A stretch of DNA of 37,830 nt from Lachnospiraceae bacterium (GTDB lineage Bacteria > Bacillota > Clostridia > Lachnospirales > Lachnospiraceae), in NCBI GenBank assembly GCA_024695205.1, contig JAILIQ010000294.1, forward strand, positions 1-37,830. Direction: 5' to 3'. Shown here one piece after another: positions 22,512 through 31,374 of the stretch. The position numbers were made by a program, and so were the translations under genes. Positions within the stretch are counted from its first letter, which is position 1. Every line of letters begins with the position of its first letter. The notes under the pieces are model-generated. The model had not been told where the DNA came from. It was given only the letters and a program-made list of their open reading frames with translations, and did no database searches.

Positions 22512-24530
22512 GAAGTCTCCCAGGAATACCACCTTGCCGCCCTTCGGCAGGGGAATTTCATTTCCCGCATCCTTAATATGGGATGTAAAGACCATATCAC
22601 CGTATTTGCTAAACACATATACCACGCTGTTTTCAGGCATTTCATCGATCATGAAGGACGTGCCCGCAAGGTCATCCCCTATCCGGTACCAGGAAGCCAT
22701 ATCTCCGGTATGACCGATCTCACTTAACGAGCCGCTTAACAAAGGTATATCATCTGAGAAGATGTACTCAGCTCCGCTGCTGAAGGCAAGCCTTGTTTCA
22801 TTCTGATCCTCTTTGACGGTAATGTCAATCACATCCCTGTTGGAGCTTGAGGGCATGGTCATGAACGCGTCCGCGTGGTATTCGTCCCTTATCTTAAGGA
22901 GCCTTGTTCCCTGGCCCGTTATAATGAACAGATATCCCGGAACCTCCCTGCACATATATGCCCTTATTATGCCGGTCTGATAATTGGCGGAAGAGGGGAT
23001 ATCGTTGCAAAGCAGTAAATCTTTTCCGCATCTTGCCTCCCACGCGCTTAAGATCTCATTGCTTACGGGGTTTGCGGTAAGCTTCTCCCCGATATAGGTT
23101 TTCTTATTGTCTGTTCCAAGCCCGGGAACAGTCTTTTTCCTTTCGCAGCCGATATATACGTTCCCCTTTTCATTCCTTTCAAAGGAGAGAACCATTGGAC
23201 TGACCGCGATCTTTGAATCTCTTTTGATATCCTCGACCTCACAGGCAAGCTCGGCAAATTTACCGTCAGTGGTATAAATGTAGTCCGCTACCGAAGTGTT
23301 TATGGGACTTATGTTCTCAACATGCATGTATTCATGCCGGGGAAAGGATATCCTGCACACCACTGCGCCGGCTTCAAGGGCGTTCTGTGTTATGTAGTAT
23401 CCGGCAAGCTCGTCGTACTCTCCCGGAATCTCTCCTGCTGCCATATATTCCCTGACCTCATCATTAATCGAAATATCCCTGTCTTTTAAGACCGTATCCA
23501 TGATCGCCTCTGCCAGCATGCCGTTATATGCGCTTGACCCGCCGTTTGAGAGGACTGCTATGCTTATATCCTCATCCGGAGCCACCATAAGAAAGGCATG
23601 ATTAAGGAGTACATCACCGCCCTTTCCAAGAACCTTCACGCCGCCATCCTCATACTTTTTCTTTGAAACATAGTCCCAGCCAAGTCCGTTTTCATCCGTG
23701 TATTCGTCTGCATTTTCACCGTTCCAGCGTTTAGCCGTCTCATCCTTTTGCTCTTCCTTAAGGAGGAGATCGCTGTCATGAAAGAATGCGGCGCCAAAAT
23801 CAGCCACATCGGAAGCAACGGCATATACGCCGCCTGCGCCTAAACACATACAGCTTTCATTATCGTATAAAAGGTTTCCGGGTACATATGCCGGCACCAG
23901 GTCTTTATCATGTGTTAAGTTAAAGCCGGTTCCTGTCCTTAAGCCGCCTGTAGGTGCCGCGATATTTTCAATGATATAATCCGTATAGGTCATACCGCTC
24001 ACCTTTTCAACGATAAGCTCGAGCAGGTCGAAACCGTCATTGCAGTATGCGGCGTACTCTCCGGGATCCGCCTTAAGCCGCTGACCTTTAAGAGATTCCA
24101 GTAAAGTGTCATGATGTATCATGCTGTTATCCTCATAAAGGAAGGTGCCGATCTGATCGGTCCCGAAGATGCCTGACGTGTGATCCATAAGCATCCTGAC
24201 GGTAATATCCCTATATCTTTCATCAGCCATTTTGAAATCAGGAAGGTATCCGGTGACCGGATCATCAAGAGAAACCTTTCCCTCATCCACAAGGCGCATC
24301 ACCGCAGCCGTCACGTATACCTTGCTGACCGAACCCACGCAGTATATATATTCATCATCGTTTTTTTCAGGGGCGCTGACAGTCACGCTGTCCGCATCGC
24401 CGTTATTTCCGGCAGCCCCGGTATCTGAAGCAGATACAACCTTCCCGTCGTTTACTGCCATAAACGATATCCCGATGATCCCCGCAAGGATCGCTGCTCC
24501 CCAAAAATGTCCTGCTCTTTTATTTTTCAT
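22485..24530 (-). CDS. Exported serine hydrolase with beta-lactamase (class C/PBP4*) fold
   Basis: A 681-aa protein with an N-terminal signal or anchor helix ('WGAAILAGIIGISFMAV', residues 10-26). The active-site SxxK is SVSK at 67-70, the second motif YCN is at 162-164, and 'VLGKGGDVLLNHAF' near 300 is the third-motif region. The C-terminal 300 residues form an extra beta-rich domain typical of this subfamily. It should act outside the membrane on a peptide, ester or cell-wall substrate. It follows the FtsX-type permease by 22 bases in the regulated ABC operon, suggesting a joint envelope-stress or peptide-resistance role. The last seven residues come from a dispersed repeat. Confidence 0.87.
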   Translation of the reverse strand: MKNKRAGHFWGAAILAGIIGISFMAVNDGKVVSASDTGAAGNNGDADSVTVSAPEKNDDEYIYCVGSVSKVYVTAAVMRLVDEGKVSLDDPVTGYLPDFKMADERYRDITVRMLMDHTSGIFGTDQIGTFLYEDNSMIHHDTLLESLKGQRLKADPGEYAAYCNDGFDLLELIVEKVSGMTYTDYIIENIAAPTGGLRTGTGFNLTHDKDLVPAYVPGNLLYDNESCMCLGAGGVYAVASDVADFGAAFFHDSDLLLKEEQKDETAKRWNGENADEYTDENGLGWDYVSKKKYEDGGVKVLGKGGDVLLNHAFLMVAPDEDISIAVLSNGGSSAYNGMLAEAIMDTVLKDRDISINDEVREYMAAGEIPGEYDELAGYYITQNALEAGAVVCRISFPRHEYMHVENISPINTSVADYIYTTDGKFAELACEVEDIKRDSKIAVSPMVLSFERNEKGNVYIGCERKKTVPGLGTDNKKTYIGEKLTANPVSNEILSAWEARCGKDLLLCNDIPSSANYQTGIIRAYMCREVPGYLFIITGQGTRLLKIRDEYHADAFMTMPSSSNRDVIDITVKEDQNETRLAFSSGAEYIFSDDIPLLSGSLSEIGHTGDMASWYRIGDDLAGTSFMIDEMPENSVVYVFSKYGDMVFTSHIKDAGNEIPLPKGGKVVFLGDFGESVGTVR

Positions 24531-24552
24531 GATATCTGCTCCTGATCTGTCC

Positions 24553-27081
24553 TTATTCCGTCATAAGCTCATTTACCGAGATCTTCCGTATCCTGCCCGC
24601 GCCCAGATACGTAACGATATAGCAGAATGCCATAAGTACGATATCCGTTACGATGATGACCGGTATGTTCGTTCCGGCTATGATTCCCACAATGGCCAGC
24701 CAGAATATCTTATTGACCCATACCGCGCCGAAAGACGCGATGATGAGCGAGATCAGGATGACCGGCATTAATTTAAGAGCCATCTGTGTCATAAGATCCT
24801 TCGAGGAATACCCGAGTCCCTTCATGATGCCCAAACTGTGCCGCTGCCTTCTTACGCCTGACGCGGCTATGATGGAAAGGATGACCGCTACGATGCCGGA
24901 AATGAGGATAGCCGCGACCACTGTGTATTTCCGGAAGGTATCAGAGATCGGGGCTAACTGCGTCTTGACCATTCCCTCCCAGGTGGATATTTCCTTTATG
25001 ACAAAGGGCCTGCTGTTTCCCGTGATCAGCTGATCGCCTATCCGGATCGCGTAATCGACGCTCGTTACACCGTATCTTGAGAGCATGACCGCTATCTTTT
25101 CGCCCGCAGCTGCCCTTATCCTGTCCTCAAGACTTCCGGAAGGATCATTTTCAGCCATTGCATCCTTGGCACTTATCCCGTATATACCGTTAAGCTTTTC
25201 TTCAAAAGCGTCATAGCTGAACCCGTCGTTAAGATAAACATTGATCCTCGTGGGACGGGCATTCAGATCGATCCTACGGTATCCGTCCGATGTAAGGTAA
25301 AGACAGGAACCGCTGTTCATCATGGAGCTGACGATACCGGTGATCACATAGCTTTTTTCAAGGCCGGCCTTTTCAAGCACGATATTGTCGCCGAGCTCCA
25401 GATTGTCAATGTTCGCTCTGCGGTAAGTGATCATGACCTCATTGTCGTGTTCCGGATATCTTCCGAATGCGGGGAATATGTTTTCCGAATCCCTGTAATC
25501 GTCATAAATCTGCATAGTGGCGGACAGGTCGGATCCCTTAACGCTTATGATGTTAAGGTTATAGGAGATAAGGGCCTTTCTGACCTCCGGCATTGCCATA
25601 AGTTCGTCACGTATCTTTTCCTGATCGACACCGTCCATAAGATCGATCATCATCACATCATCCGTTCCCATCACAGATTCCAGGCCCTTCGTACCGTCTT
25701 TGAAAAAATCATATGAAACAACAGAAAACAGGATCGTTATGCCTGCCGTGATCATACACACGGCAACGCCTATGCAGGATCGTAAGTCGGATGCAAGGCT
25801 TTTCATCGCAAGCCTTACATTGATGTTTTCCTTAGCTCTCTCAAGCGGGAATACGTTCCTCTTAAAACTGTGCGTTTTCATTCCTTTCCTGAAAGCCGTA
25901 ACAGGCGGATACTTCTTGACTGTACGCGCTTTAAGAAGGGCAAAGGGGATAACGATCATAAAGACAGCAAGGGATGCGGCGAGCATTTTCAGAACTTCGC
26001 TATTACCGCTTACCGTGCGGCCAAGGATCGATTCGTTGAAAGCATTCATGCCGGGCGTTATAAGGTACGCCGCAAGGGCTCCGAAAATGCATCCAAGGCC
26101 GGCGGAGACCACATATTCATATAGATAGGCAAGGCTTATCTCATACGCACGGTAACCCAGGGCTTCCAGCACGCCGATCTGCTGCATCTGGTCCTCTATA
26201 TCATTGCTGATCTTGTGCCTTATCATGAACAGGGCCGATATCATGGTGATAAGGGATAAAAAGGCGGTCATCATAAGGAATATATCAGAAAACAGGGTCT
26301 CGTTGGCCTTCTCGTTTTTGTATGAAATATCCTGCGACGCGCCGGACAGATTTTCGGAAGATGCCTCGCTGCATTTATCAAGAAATTCATAATAGTCAAA
26401 ATCATCCGACGCGTCGAAGCATAACCCCGTACACGTATAACTTATTGCGGATTCCGATTCAAAGAGCATGGAAAACAGTTCATAATCCTCATCCGGCAAT
26501 ATACACTTGAAACCGTAGCCGTCACTTGATTCAAGGCCTGTTTCATAGAATCCTGCTATCGTGAAGGGGTAATCTCTGCCGCCTTTTACGATCGTGAAGG
26601 TTTCACCGGCTTTATGTCCTTTTGAGATACTGAAATTGACGGGAAGCCATATGGGATGACTTATTTTTTTAAGTTCGTCGTCGGATAGAGCTTCCGTCTT
26701 GATAAAACGCTCTATCTTACGCTCCGTTCTTTCGGTGGCAAAGAGAAAGTTATAGGAGACCACTTCTCCCTGCTCGTCGCGGACATCAGTCGCTCCCGCA
26801 AATATAAAGGGGTTAACCGAAAGTCTTTCCGGTTTATGATCCCTTTCGAGGATATTCCTGAATTCGTCGTGGTAAACGGATTTTTTAAAGAGCACGATCC
26901 GGTTGACGCTGCCCGACGCGGCAAAGCTCTCATCAAAGGCTTTCTTGATCTTGGAGCCGTTTGCCAAAAAGACGGAAAGCATGAATACCGTGACCATGGT
27001 AAGGAATACGATGGCAGCGGCTTCCCTTTTGTTTTTCCTGAGATTAAAAAGCGATAGCCTTAATATCTTCATCCCTACCAC
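24553..27081 (-). CDS. ABC transporter permease, FtsX/MacB-like
   Basis: An 842-aa permease. The first helix is at about residues 18-40 ('AAAIVFLTMVTVFMLSVFLA') followed by a large external domain. Three helices lie around 265-390 ('FLMMTAFLSLITMISALFMI'), a second FtsX half starts near 435 with another external domain, and three C-terminal helices follow. This duplicated FtsX layout is typical of MacB/LolC-like mechanotransmission exporters that handle peptides or lipoproteins at the outer face. The ATG at 27081 overlaps the end of the ATPase gene by 7 bases, indicating coupled translation. Confidence 0.9.
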   Translation of the reverse strand: MVGMKILRLSLFNLRKNKREAAAIVFLTMVTVFMLSVFLANGSKIKKAFDESFAASGSVNRIVLFKKSVYHDEFRNILERDHKPERLSVNPFIFAGATDVRDEQGEVVSYNFLFATERTERKIERFIKTEALSDDELKKISHPIWLPVNFSISKGHKAGETFTIVKGGRDYPFTIAGFYETGLESSDGYGFKCILPDEDYELFSMLFESESAISYTCTGLCFDASDDFDYYEFLDKCSEASSENLSGASQDISYKNEKANETLFSDIFLMMTAFLSLITMISALFMIRHKISNDIEDQMQQIGVLEALGYRAYEISLAYLYEYVVSAGLGCIFGALAAYLITPGMNAFNESILGRTVSGNSEVLKMLAASLAVFMIVIPFALLKARTVKKYPPVTAFRKGMKTHSFKRNVFPLERAKENINVRLAMKSLASDLRSCIGVAVCMITAGITILFSVVSYDFFKDGTKGLESVMGTDDVMMIDLMDGVDQEKIRDELMAMPEVRKALISYNLNIISVKGSDLSATMQIYDDYRDSENIFPAFGRYPEHDNEVMITYRRANIDNLELGDNIVLEKAGLEKSYVITGIVSSMMNSGSCLYLTSDGYRRIDLNARPTRINVYLNDGFSYDAFEEKLNGIYGISAKDAMAENDPSGSLEDRIRAAAGEKIAVMLSRYGVTSVDYAIRIGDQLITGNSRPFVIKEISTWEGMVKTQLAPISDTFRKYTVVAAILISGIVAVILSIIAASGVRRQRHSLGIMKGLGYSSKDLMTQMALKLMPVILISLIIASFGAVWVNKIFWLAIVGIIAGTNIPVIIVTDIVLMAFCYIVTYLGAGRIRKISVNELMTE

Positions 27082-27836
27082 CCCATCTCTTCCAGGAATG
27101 CGGTCAGTCCGTTGCGGCGTTCCTTTAAGTCATCATCGCCGTAAGGGGGCATCCTGTAATCGCCGACTATACCGCCGTCCCGAAGATAGAGGACCCTGGT
27201 GCCGCGAATGGCGGTCTTAAGATCGTGCGTTACCATGACGATGCTCTGACCGTTTTTATGGATATCGGTGAAGATATCAAGGACCTCGGCACTTGATGAA
27301 GAATTAAGCTGTCCGGTAGGCTCATCCGCAAACAGTATGCCGGGATCGTTGATCACAGCCCTTACAATGCCCACCCGCTGGGCTTCACCGCCCGATAACT
27401 GGTTCGGATACTTCTTAAGGTCCTCATCGTGAAGGCCCGTCTTTTTCAGAAGCTCTTTTGCCTTATTGACAAGCTCGGGGGAATTCTTTCTGACGATCAG
27501 CGCTCCGGTTAATACATTATCAAGAACTGTCTGACTCTCAAGGAGATACACGCTCTGGAAGACGAAGCCGCAGTTGCCGCGGCGGAATATGGCGAGTTCA
27601 TCGTTTGAGCAGTCCTGGATCGGGGTATCCGCAAAGAAGACCTTGCCCATGCTGGGCTTGTCCATACCGGATAACGCATACAGAAGTGTTGATTTTCCCG
27701 ATCCCGAAGATCCCATGATGACGGTAAAGTCACCTTCATATATCTCAAGATCGAGATTTTTGATAACGTGCTGCATCGTGCCGCCGTTTGAAAATGATTT
27801 ACTCAGTTTTTCGGTCCTTAAAATTACAGAAGCCAT
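27075..27836 (-). CDS. ABC transporter ATP-binding protein (MacB/LolD-like)
   Basis: A 253-aa ATPase with Walker A 'GSSGSGKST' (about 43-51), Q-loop 'FVFQSVYLL', signature 'LSGGEAQRV', Walker B 'ILFADEPTG' and H-loop 'MVTHD'. It energises the FtsX-type permease encoded next to it. It is the first gene of the ABC-hydrolase operon and lies behind four 11-bp repeats and a TATAAT box. Confidence 0.95.
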   Translation of the reverse strand: MASVILRTEKLSKSFSNGGTMQHVIKNLDLEIYEGDFTVIMGSSGSGKSTLLYALSGMDKPSMGKVFFADTPIQDCSNDELAIFRRGNCGFVFQSVYLLESQTVLDNVLTGALIVRKNSPELVNKAKELLKKTGLHDEDLKKYPNQLSGGEAQRVGIVRAVINDPGILFADEPTGQLNSSSSAEVLDIFTDIHKNGQSIVMVTHDLKTAIRGTRVLYLRDGGIVGDYRMPPYGDDDLKERRNGLTAFLEEMGW

Positions 27837-27892
27837 ATATCAATACATCCTTTCATCCATGAGTCATGACAGCTCTCTCATGTTACGGTTGT

Positions 27893-27956
27893 ATTATATA
27901 TGGCCCTTAAAAAACCTTCTTTATCAGAGTTTTATTAAATTCTTATCAAATTCTTA
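27893..27956 (-). promoter_or_regulatory. OmpR-type response-regulator sites (4 x 11 bp) and -10 box of the ABC operon
   Basis: On the minus strand TAAGAATTTGA, TAAGAATTTAA, TAAAACTCTGA and TAAAGAAGGTT stand head to tail (27956 down to 27913). The first two are almost identical. A TATAAT lies 14 bases further (27898-27893) and there is no good -35. This layout fits activation by an OmpR/PhoB-type regulator, most likely the one encoded at 29291-30055. Confidence 0.7.
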
Positions 27957-27968
27957 ACTGATCAGCTT

Positions 27969-27991
27969 CGACTCACGTCCCTAATGACTCA
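27969..27991. repeat. Dispersed repeat copy at the 3' end of the histidine kinase gene
   Basis: On the minus strand TGAGTCATTAGGGACGTGAG followed by TCG. It encodes the last codons and the TAG stop of the kinase. Confidence 0.7.
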
Positions 27992-29294
27992 GGGGGATCA
28001 TAAGGGTGATCAGGAGTCCTTCGCCCGCGTTTTCAGCCAGAAGCTCACCGTCCATCTTTTCCATAAGCATCTTCGCGATATACAGTCCGAGGCCGCTGCC
28101 TTCTTCCCTGCTCCCGGCCCAGTCCCTGCCGCGGTAGAACTTGTTTGTGATAAGTGACAGCTCATCCTCGGGAACGCCGGGCCCGTGATCCCGTATCTTC
28201 ATCTCAAGATAATCATCTACAGGCCTGTAAGAAACCTCAATCCCGGTACCTGCGTATTTATAGGAATTAGATATGATGTTGCCGATGACCTGGCTTAATC
28301 GTCTGGCATCAATGTGTATGAGTATCTTTGGAATCTCCTCTGAAGTCACAAGCTCTCTGTCATCATATTTTTTGATGATATCATGAAGTAAAAGCGAGCT
28401 CTCGTCGATGCAGTTTACCTTAAGCTCATCAAGCTCTTCCATGGTCGATGAGAAGAGGTCGCTTACAAGCTTATCGATCTGGTCGGCTTTCCTGTAGATA
28501 TTGTCGATCTTCTCCGAAAGATCCGAAGGGTTTACAGGTGTATCGCCGCCCGCATTAAGTTTTGCCTTTAACAGTTCGCTGGTTACCTTGATCCCGGTAA
28601 CGGGAGTCTTTAAATCATGGCTTAAGGACGCGATAAGCTCGCGCTCCCGCCGCTGAAGCTCTATTTCCCTCTTTTTTGACGCCGTAAGCTCTTCGCGCAT
28701 GATATCGAAGCTTTCGGTAAATGCGCCGAACATATTCCCCTTATCCATGGCAAGCGGAGTATCAAGCCTTCCCCCCGCGATATCCGAGGCGAAATCCTTC
28801 ATATTATCGAAGGGGATGATGATGTTTTTTTCAATGTATTTTCCAAACAGGACGGCCGAAACGATCAGAAGGATCCCGAAGAGAGTCAGACCTGTGATAA
28901 GCTTAAGCCTTGTATGATATAATCTGCTGCGGCTGTCATCCCTTAATATCACATACCCCGAAACCTTGCCGTTTACGGTCACATATGAATACGCCAGGCC
29001 GTTTTTGATGGCATAAGCGATCGATATGTCCTTACCGTCCGTGGGGAAAGACGCATACAAAAGATTATCCGCCGTATCCAGTATGGCAAAATCAACCCCG
29101 TAATCCCCGGCCGAGAGTTCGTTAAGGTCATGAAACGAAGCCCCGGCATCTTTTGTGATATCATTCAGTTTTATGATATCGGTATCCCGTCCCGGTATCC
29201 GGGTACTTACGCCTCCCGTAAAGACCGTAAAGGCAAGTAATGCGAGGAAATACAGGATACCGAGGGATATCACGGTCTTATAGTATTTCTTCAT
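27981..29294 (-). CDS. Sensor histidine kinase
   Basis: A 437-aa membrane kinase: TM1 at about residues 7-27 ('ISLGILYFLALLAFTVFTGG'), an external domain of about 110 residues, TM2 ('LITGLTLFGILLIVSAVLF'), HAMP, HisKA with 'SLSHDLKTPVTGIK' (phosphorylated His), then N-box 'IISNSYKYA', 'DHGPGVPEDEL' and 'GSGLGLYI'. The ATG at 29294 overlaps the regulator's stop (ATGA), so the pair is coupled. The medium-size external domain suggests it senses a ligand directly. It probably controls the adjacent ABC-hydrolase operon. The C-terminal LSH comes from a dispersed repeat. Confidence 0.93.
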   Translation of the reverse strand: MKKYYKTVISLGILYFLALLAFTVFTGGVSTRIPGRDTDIIKLNDITKDAGASFHDLNELSAGDYGVDFAILDTADNLLYASFPTDGKDISIAYAIKNGLAYSYVTVNGKVSGYVILRDDSRSRLYHTRLKLITGLTLFGILLIVSAVLFGKYIEKNIIIPFDNMKDFASDIAGGRLDTPLAMDKGNMFGAFTESFDIMREELTASKKREIELQRRERELIASLSHDLKTPVTGIKVTSELLKAKLNAGGDTPVNPSDLSEKIDNIYRKADQIDKLVSDLFSSTMEELDELKVNCIDESSLLLHDIIKKYDDRELVTSEEIPKILIHIDARRLSQVIGNIISNSYKYAGTGIEVSYRPVDDYLEMKIRDHGPGVPEDELSLITNKFYRGRDWAGSREEGSGLGLYIAKMLMEKMDGELLAENAGEGLLITLMIPLSH

Positions 29295-30055
29295 ACCTCT
29301 CCGTATCTCTCCATCATGTACCCGACACCCCATACGGTCTTGATCAGCTGCGGATCCTTAGGGTCAGCTTCCGTCTTTTCCCTTAAGTGCCTTATGTGCA
29401 CGGCAAGCGTTCCTTCTCCGATGAATTCATCGTCCCATACATTCCTTAAGAGTTCATCCTTGGTAACTACCCTTCCCGCATGATCGGCAAGGTATTTCAG
29501 CAGCTTATATTCCATTGCCTTAAGGCTTATCTGTTCACCGTCTTTAAAAAGCTTACGGGTATCCGTATTTAACCTCACCGTGCCGGTAAGCATGAGGATC
29601 ACTCCCGAAGGGTCCTTAAGGCCGGAGCCTGCGTTCCCGGCGGCCGTGTCCGGACCGGCAGCCGCCATGACAGCTGCTTCTCTTGCCTTTTCATACCTGT
29701 CAAGTACTGCCTTCACCTTGGCAAGCAGGATGCTTAAAGTAAAAGGCTTTTTTATATAATCATCCCCGCCTATGTTAAGTGCGATCAGCACATCGTCATC
29801 GCTTGTCCTCGCGCTGATGAAAAGGATGGGCATATCGTATTTTTCCCGGACCTTACGGCATAAGTCAAACCCGGATCTATCCCCCAGATTAATATCAAGA
29901 AGGAGAAGAGATACCGGATGGGTTTCAAGAAAGCGCTCGGCTTCATCAAAGCCCGTTACGTACTCGGTCTTAACGTCAAACATATTGAAGTATTCCGCTG
30001 TGGAGGCAGCTATAACTTCATCGTCATCGATCATAAGTACTTTTATCTGTTCCAT
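29291..30055 (-). CDS. OmpR-family response regulator
   Basis: A 254-aa regulator. The receiver domain has the acidic pocket 'IDDDE', phosphorylated Asp in 'LLLDINLGDRSGFDL', the Thr/Ser switch 'FISART' and Lys in 'IKKPF'. A low-complexity Ala/Gly linker of about 30 residues (AAAGPDTAAGNAGSG) leads to a winged helix ending 'TLAVHIRHLREK...IKTVWGVGYMME'. The linker is longer than usual. It is transcribed with the kinase and probably binds the 11-bp repeats at 27913-27956. Confidence 0.95.
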   Translation of the reverse strand: MEQIKVLMIDDDEVIAASTAEYFNMFDVKTEYVTGFDEAERFLETHPVSLLLLDINLGDRSGFDLCRKVREKYDMPILFISARTSDDDVLIALNIGGDDYIKKPFTLSILLAKVKAVLDRYEKAREAAVMAAAGPDTAAGNAGSGLKDPSGVILMLTGTVRLNTDTRKLFKDGEQISLKAMEYKLLKYLADHAGRVVTKDELLRNVWDDEFIGEGTLAVHIRHLREKTEADPKDPQLIKTVWGVGYMMERYGEV

Positions 30056-30088
30056 ACCGTGGCCTTTCAGATTCTTTAAATCACTTTG

Positions 30089-30104
30089 CTTCCGGTACCG
30101 GAAG
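30089..30104. promoter_or_regulatory. 16-bp perfect palindrome upstream of the response regulator
   Basis: CTTCCGGTACCGGAAG is a perfect dyad 34 bases upstream of the regulator ATG, without a following T-run. It may be an operator or a leader hairpin. Confidence 0.45.
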
Positions 30105-30185
30105 GCGCGTCAAGCTCATCGAAATCCGGCAGGATTCAATCTGACATCAACGCTTTTGAGGTTTCGATCACATCTTTTAATGGTC

Positions 30186-30614
30186 TTACTTGCAGTTCAT
30201 GAATGCAAGTCCGATCAAACAGATCACAATTCCAACCACTTTGTTCCATGTAAATGCTTCCTGGTAAAGAAAGTGCCCAATAACAAGAAGCATCGCGGAG
30301 AGCACTGCACTTTGTACAATAAAACCGGTACTCACCTGCCACCCTGCCTTATACGCATAAATCCAGCCCGTTTCCAATCCGACGATCACTATACCCAGTA
30401 CAAACGGCGCCCAGTTCAGTTTACTGTATTCTTTTATCAGATTTCCGTTCTTTCCGAGTGTAAAATACAGGATCGCGCTTGCTGCCGCTCCTACGAGATA
30501 TGTTACCGTCAGCGATGCAAACGGGTTGATCTCTTTTGGAACAGATTTCGCACAGATCTGATAGACAACATTTGAAAGGATCACCAGAGCGATCGGCCAT
30601 ACATAGTTGAACAT
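30186..30614 (-). CDS. EamA/DMT-superfamily small transporter
   Basis: A 142-aa protein with about five hydrophobic helices, e.g. 'VWPIALVILSNVVYQI', 'ASLTVTYLVGAAASAILYF', 'APFVLGIVIVGLETGWIYAY', 'AVLSAMLLVIGHFLY', 'VVGIVICLIGLAFM'. It is a single EamA half-unit, so it would work as a dimer. Substrate is unknown. It is the last gene after the GNAT gene (62-base gap), with AAGG before the ATG. Confidence 0.87.
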   Translation of the reverse strand: MFNYVWPIALVILSNVVYQICAKSVPKEINPFASLTVTYLVGAAASAILYFTLGKNGNLIKEYSKLNWAPFVLGIVIVGLETGWIYAYKAGWQVSTGFIVQSAVLSAMLLVIGHFLYQEAFTWNKVVGIVICLIGLAFMNCK

Positions 30615-30676
30615 ATCTCTGTACCTTCTTATTTCTTTTCTCTTTGCTGCAATAAAAACGGTATTTCAAGCGTATC

Positions 30677-31168
30677 CTATCCCTTTTTCCAATGGTAGGC
30701 GATCCGCGTGGATCCGTCTTTCACATATATGATCCCGCACTTTACAAATCCGTTCCTTTCGATCTGCCGCTGCATAGTCAGATTATCATGGTGCGTGTCG
30801 ATCCTGACGTTATCACACAGATCCTTGCAATAATCAGCAGCGCAGTTAAAAATGCCGTGCGCCTTACCTGCGCTGGCGATCCGGTGGATCGTGATATACG
30901 GCTCATCATTCAGCCAGGAGCCGCCTTCGATAACGCGGTAAGTCGGCTCATCACCCGTACACAGCGCAAATACGCCCTGAATCCCTTCAGGATCAGCTAT
31001 CAGATGGCAGATCCCGGCCTCGATGTCCTTTCGGACCATCTCCTCCTGCGGATACAGATGCCCCCACTGATCCGGGTTGCCGGATCCGATCATATAATCC
31101 TGCGCTTTATGGTATATCTGCATGATAAAGTTTAAATCTTCCTGTACTGCCTTTCGCACCTGCAGCAT
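30677..31168 (-). CDS. GNAT-family N-acetyltransferase
   Basis: A 163-aa protein with GNAT topology: 'VRKAVQEDLNFIMQIYHKA' at the N-terminus, a beta4-beta5 region 'YITIHRIASAGKAHGIFNCAADYC' with an A-x-x-x-x-G pyrophosphate-loop variant (SAGKAHGI), and 'RIDTHHDNLTMQRQIERNGF' near the C-terminus. The acceptor is unknown. The ATG at 31168 has GGGAGG ten bases upstream; a GTG at 31177 is too close to that site. The ribosome binding site is embedded in the alkyltransferase-like remnant upstream. Confidence 0.87.
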   Translation of the reverse strand: MLQVRKAVQEDLNFIMQIYHKAQDYMIGSGNPDQWGHLYPQEEMVRKDIEAGICHLIADPEGIQGVFALCTGDEPTYRVIEGGSWLNDEPYITIHRIASAGKAHGIFNCAADYCKDLCDNVRIDTHHDNLTMQRQIERNGFVKCGIIYVKDGSTRIAYHWKKG

Positions 31169-31173
31169 ATCGC

Positions 31174-31374
31174 TCACACCTCCCTGGCCATCTTCTTTTT
31201 GCCGGCGATCTCCGCAACCTGGACATATGTGGCCACATGACCATAAGGAATCTATTTCACTGCTTCATATATCCTCTTTGAAGGACAATCGCTTATCAGA
31301 TCATAGCTCTCGGCTATCATGAGCCTGATGTCCTTATCAGGAACGTTGTCATCATCCGATGCCTCCCTTTCCCA
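31174..31374 (-). pseudogene. Remnant of an MmcQ/YjbR-alkyltransferase-like fusion gene
   Basis: The minus-strand frame reads 'NVPDKDIRLMIAESYDLIS' (the C-terminal helix of MmcQ/YjbR proteins), then 'SKRIYEAVK', a TAG stop (31254-31252), and 'IPYGHVATYVQVAEIAGKKK' (the N-terminal part of the alkyltransferase/MGMT-like DNA-binding domain). It ends at 31174, before the PCHR-type motif. Such two-domain proteins are common in related bacteria. No start codon remains and the middle and end are gone. Confidence 0.75.

Noticed and set aside
1946-27991. Attachment sites or target-site duplications of an integrated element
   Set aside because: The repeats are too many, too diverged and too regularly at gene ends; no integrase or transposase is present.
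30120-30185. Minus-strand coding-like tail (PLKDVIETSKALMSD) after the EamA gene
   Set aside because: Too short and with no start; its upstream frame is a shadow of the EamA gene, so it cannot be assigned to any gene.
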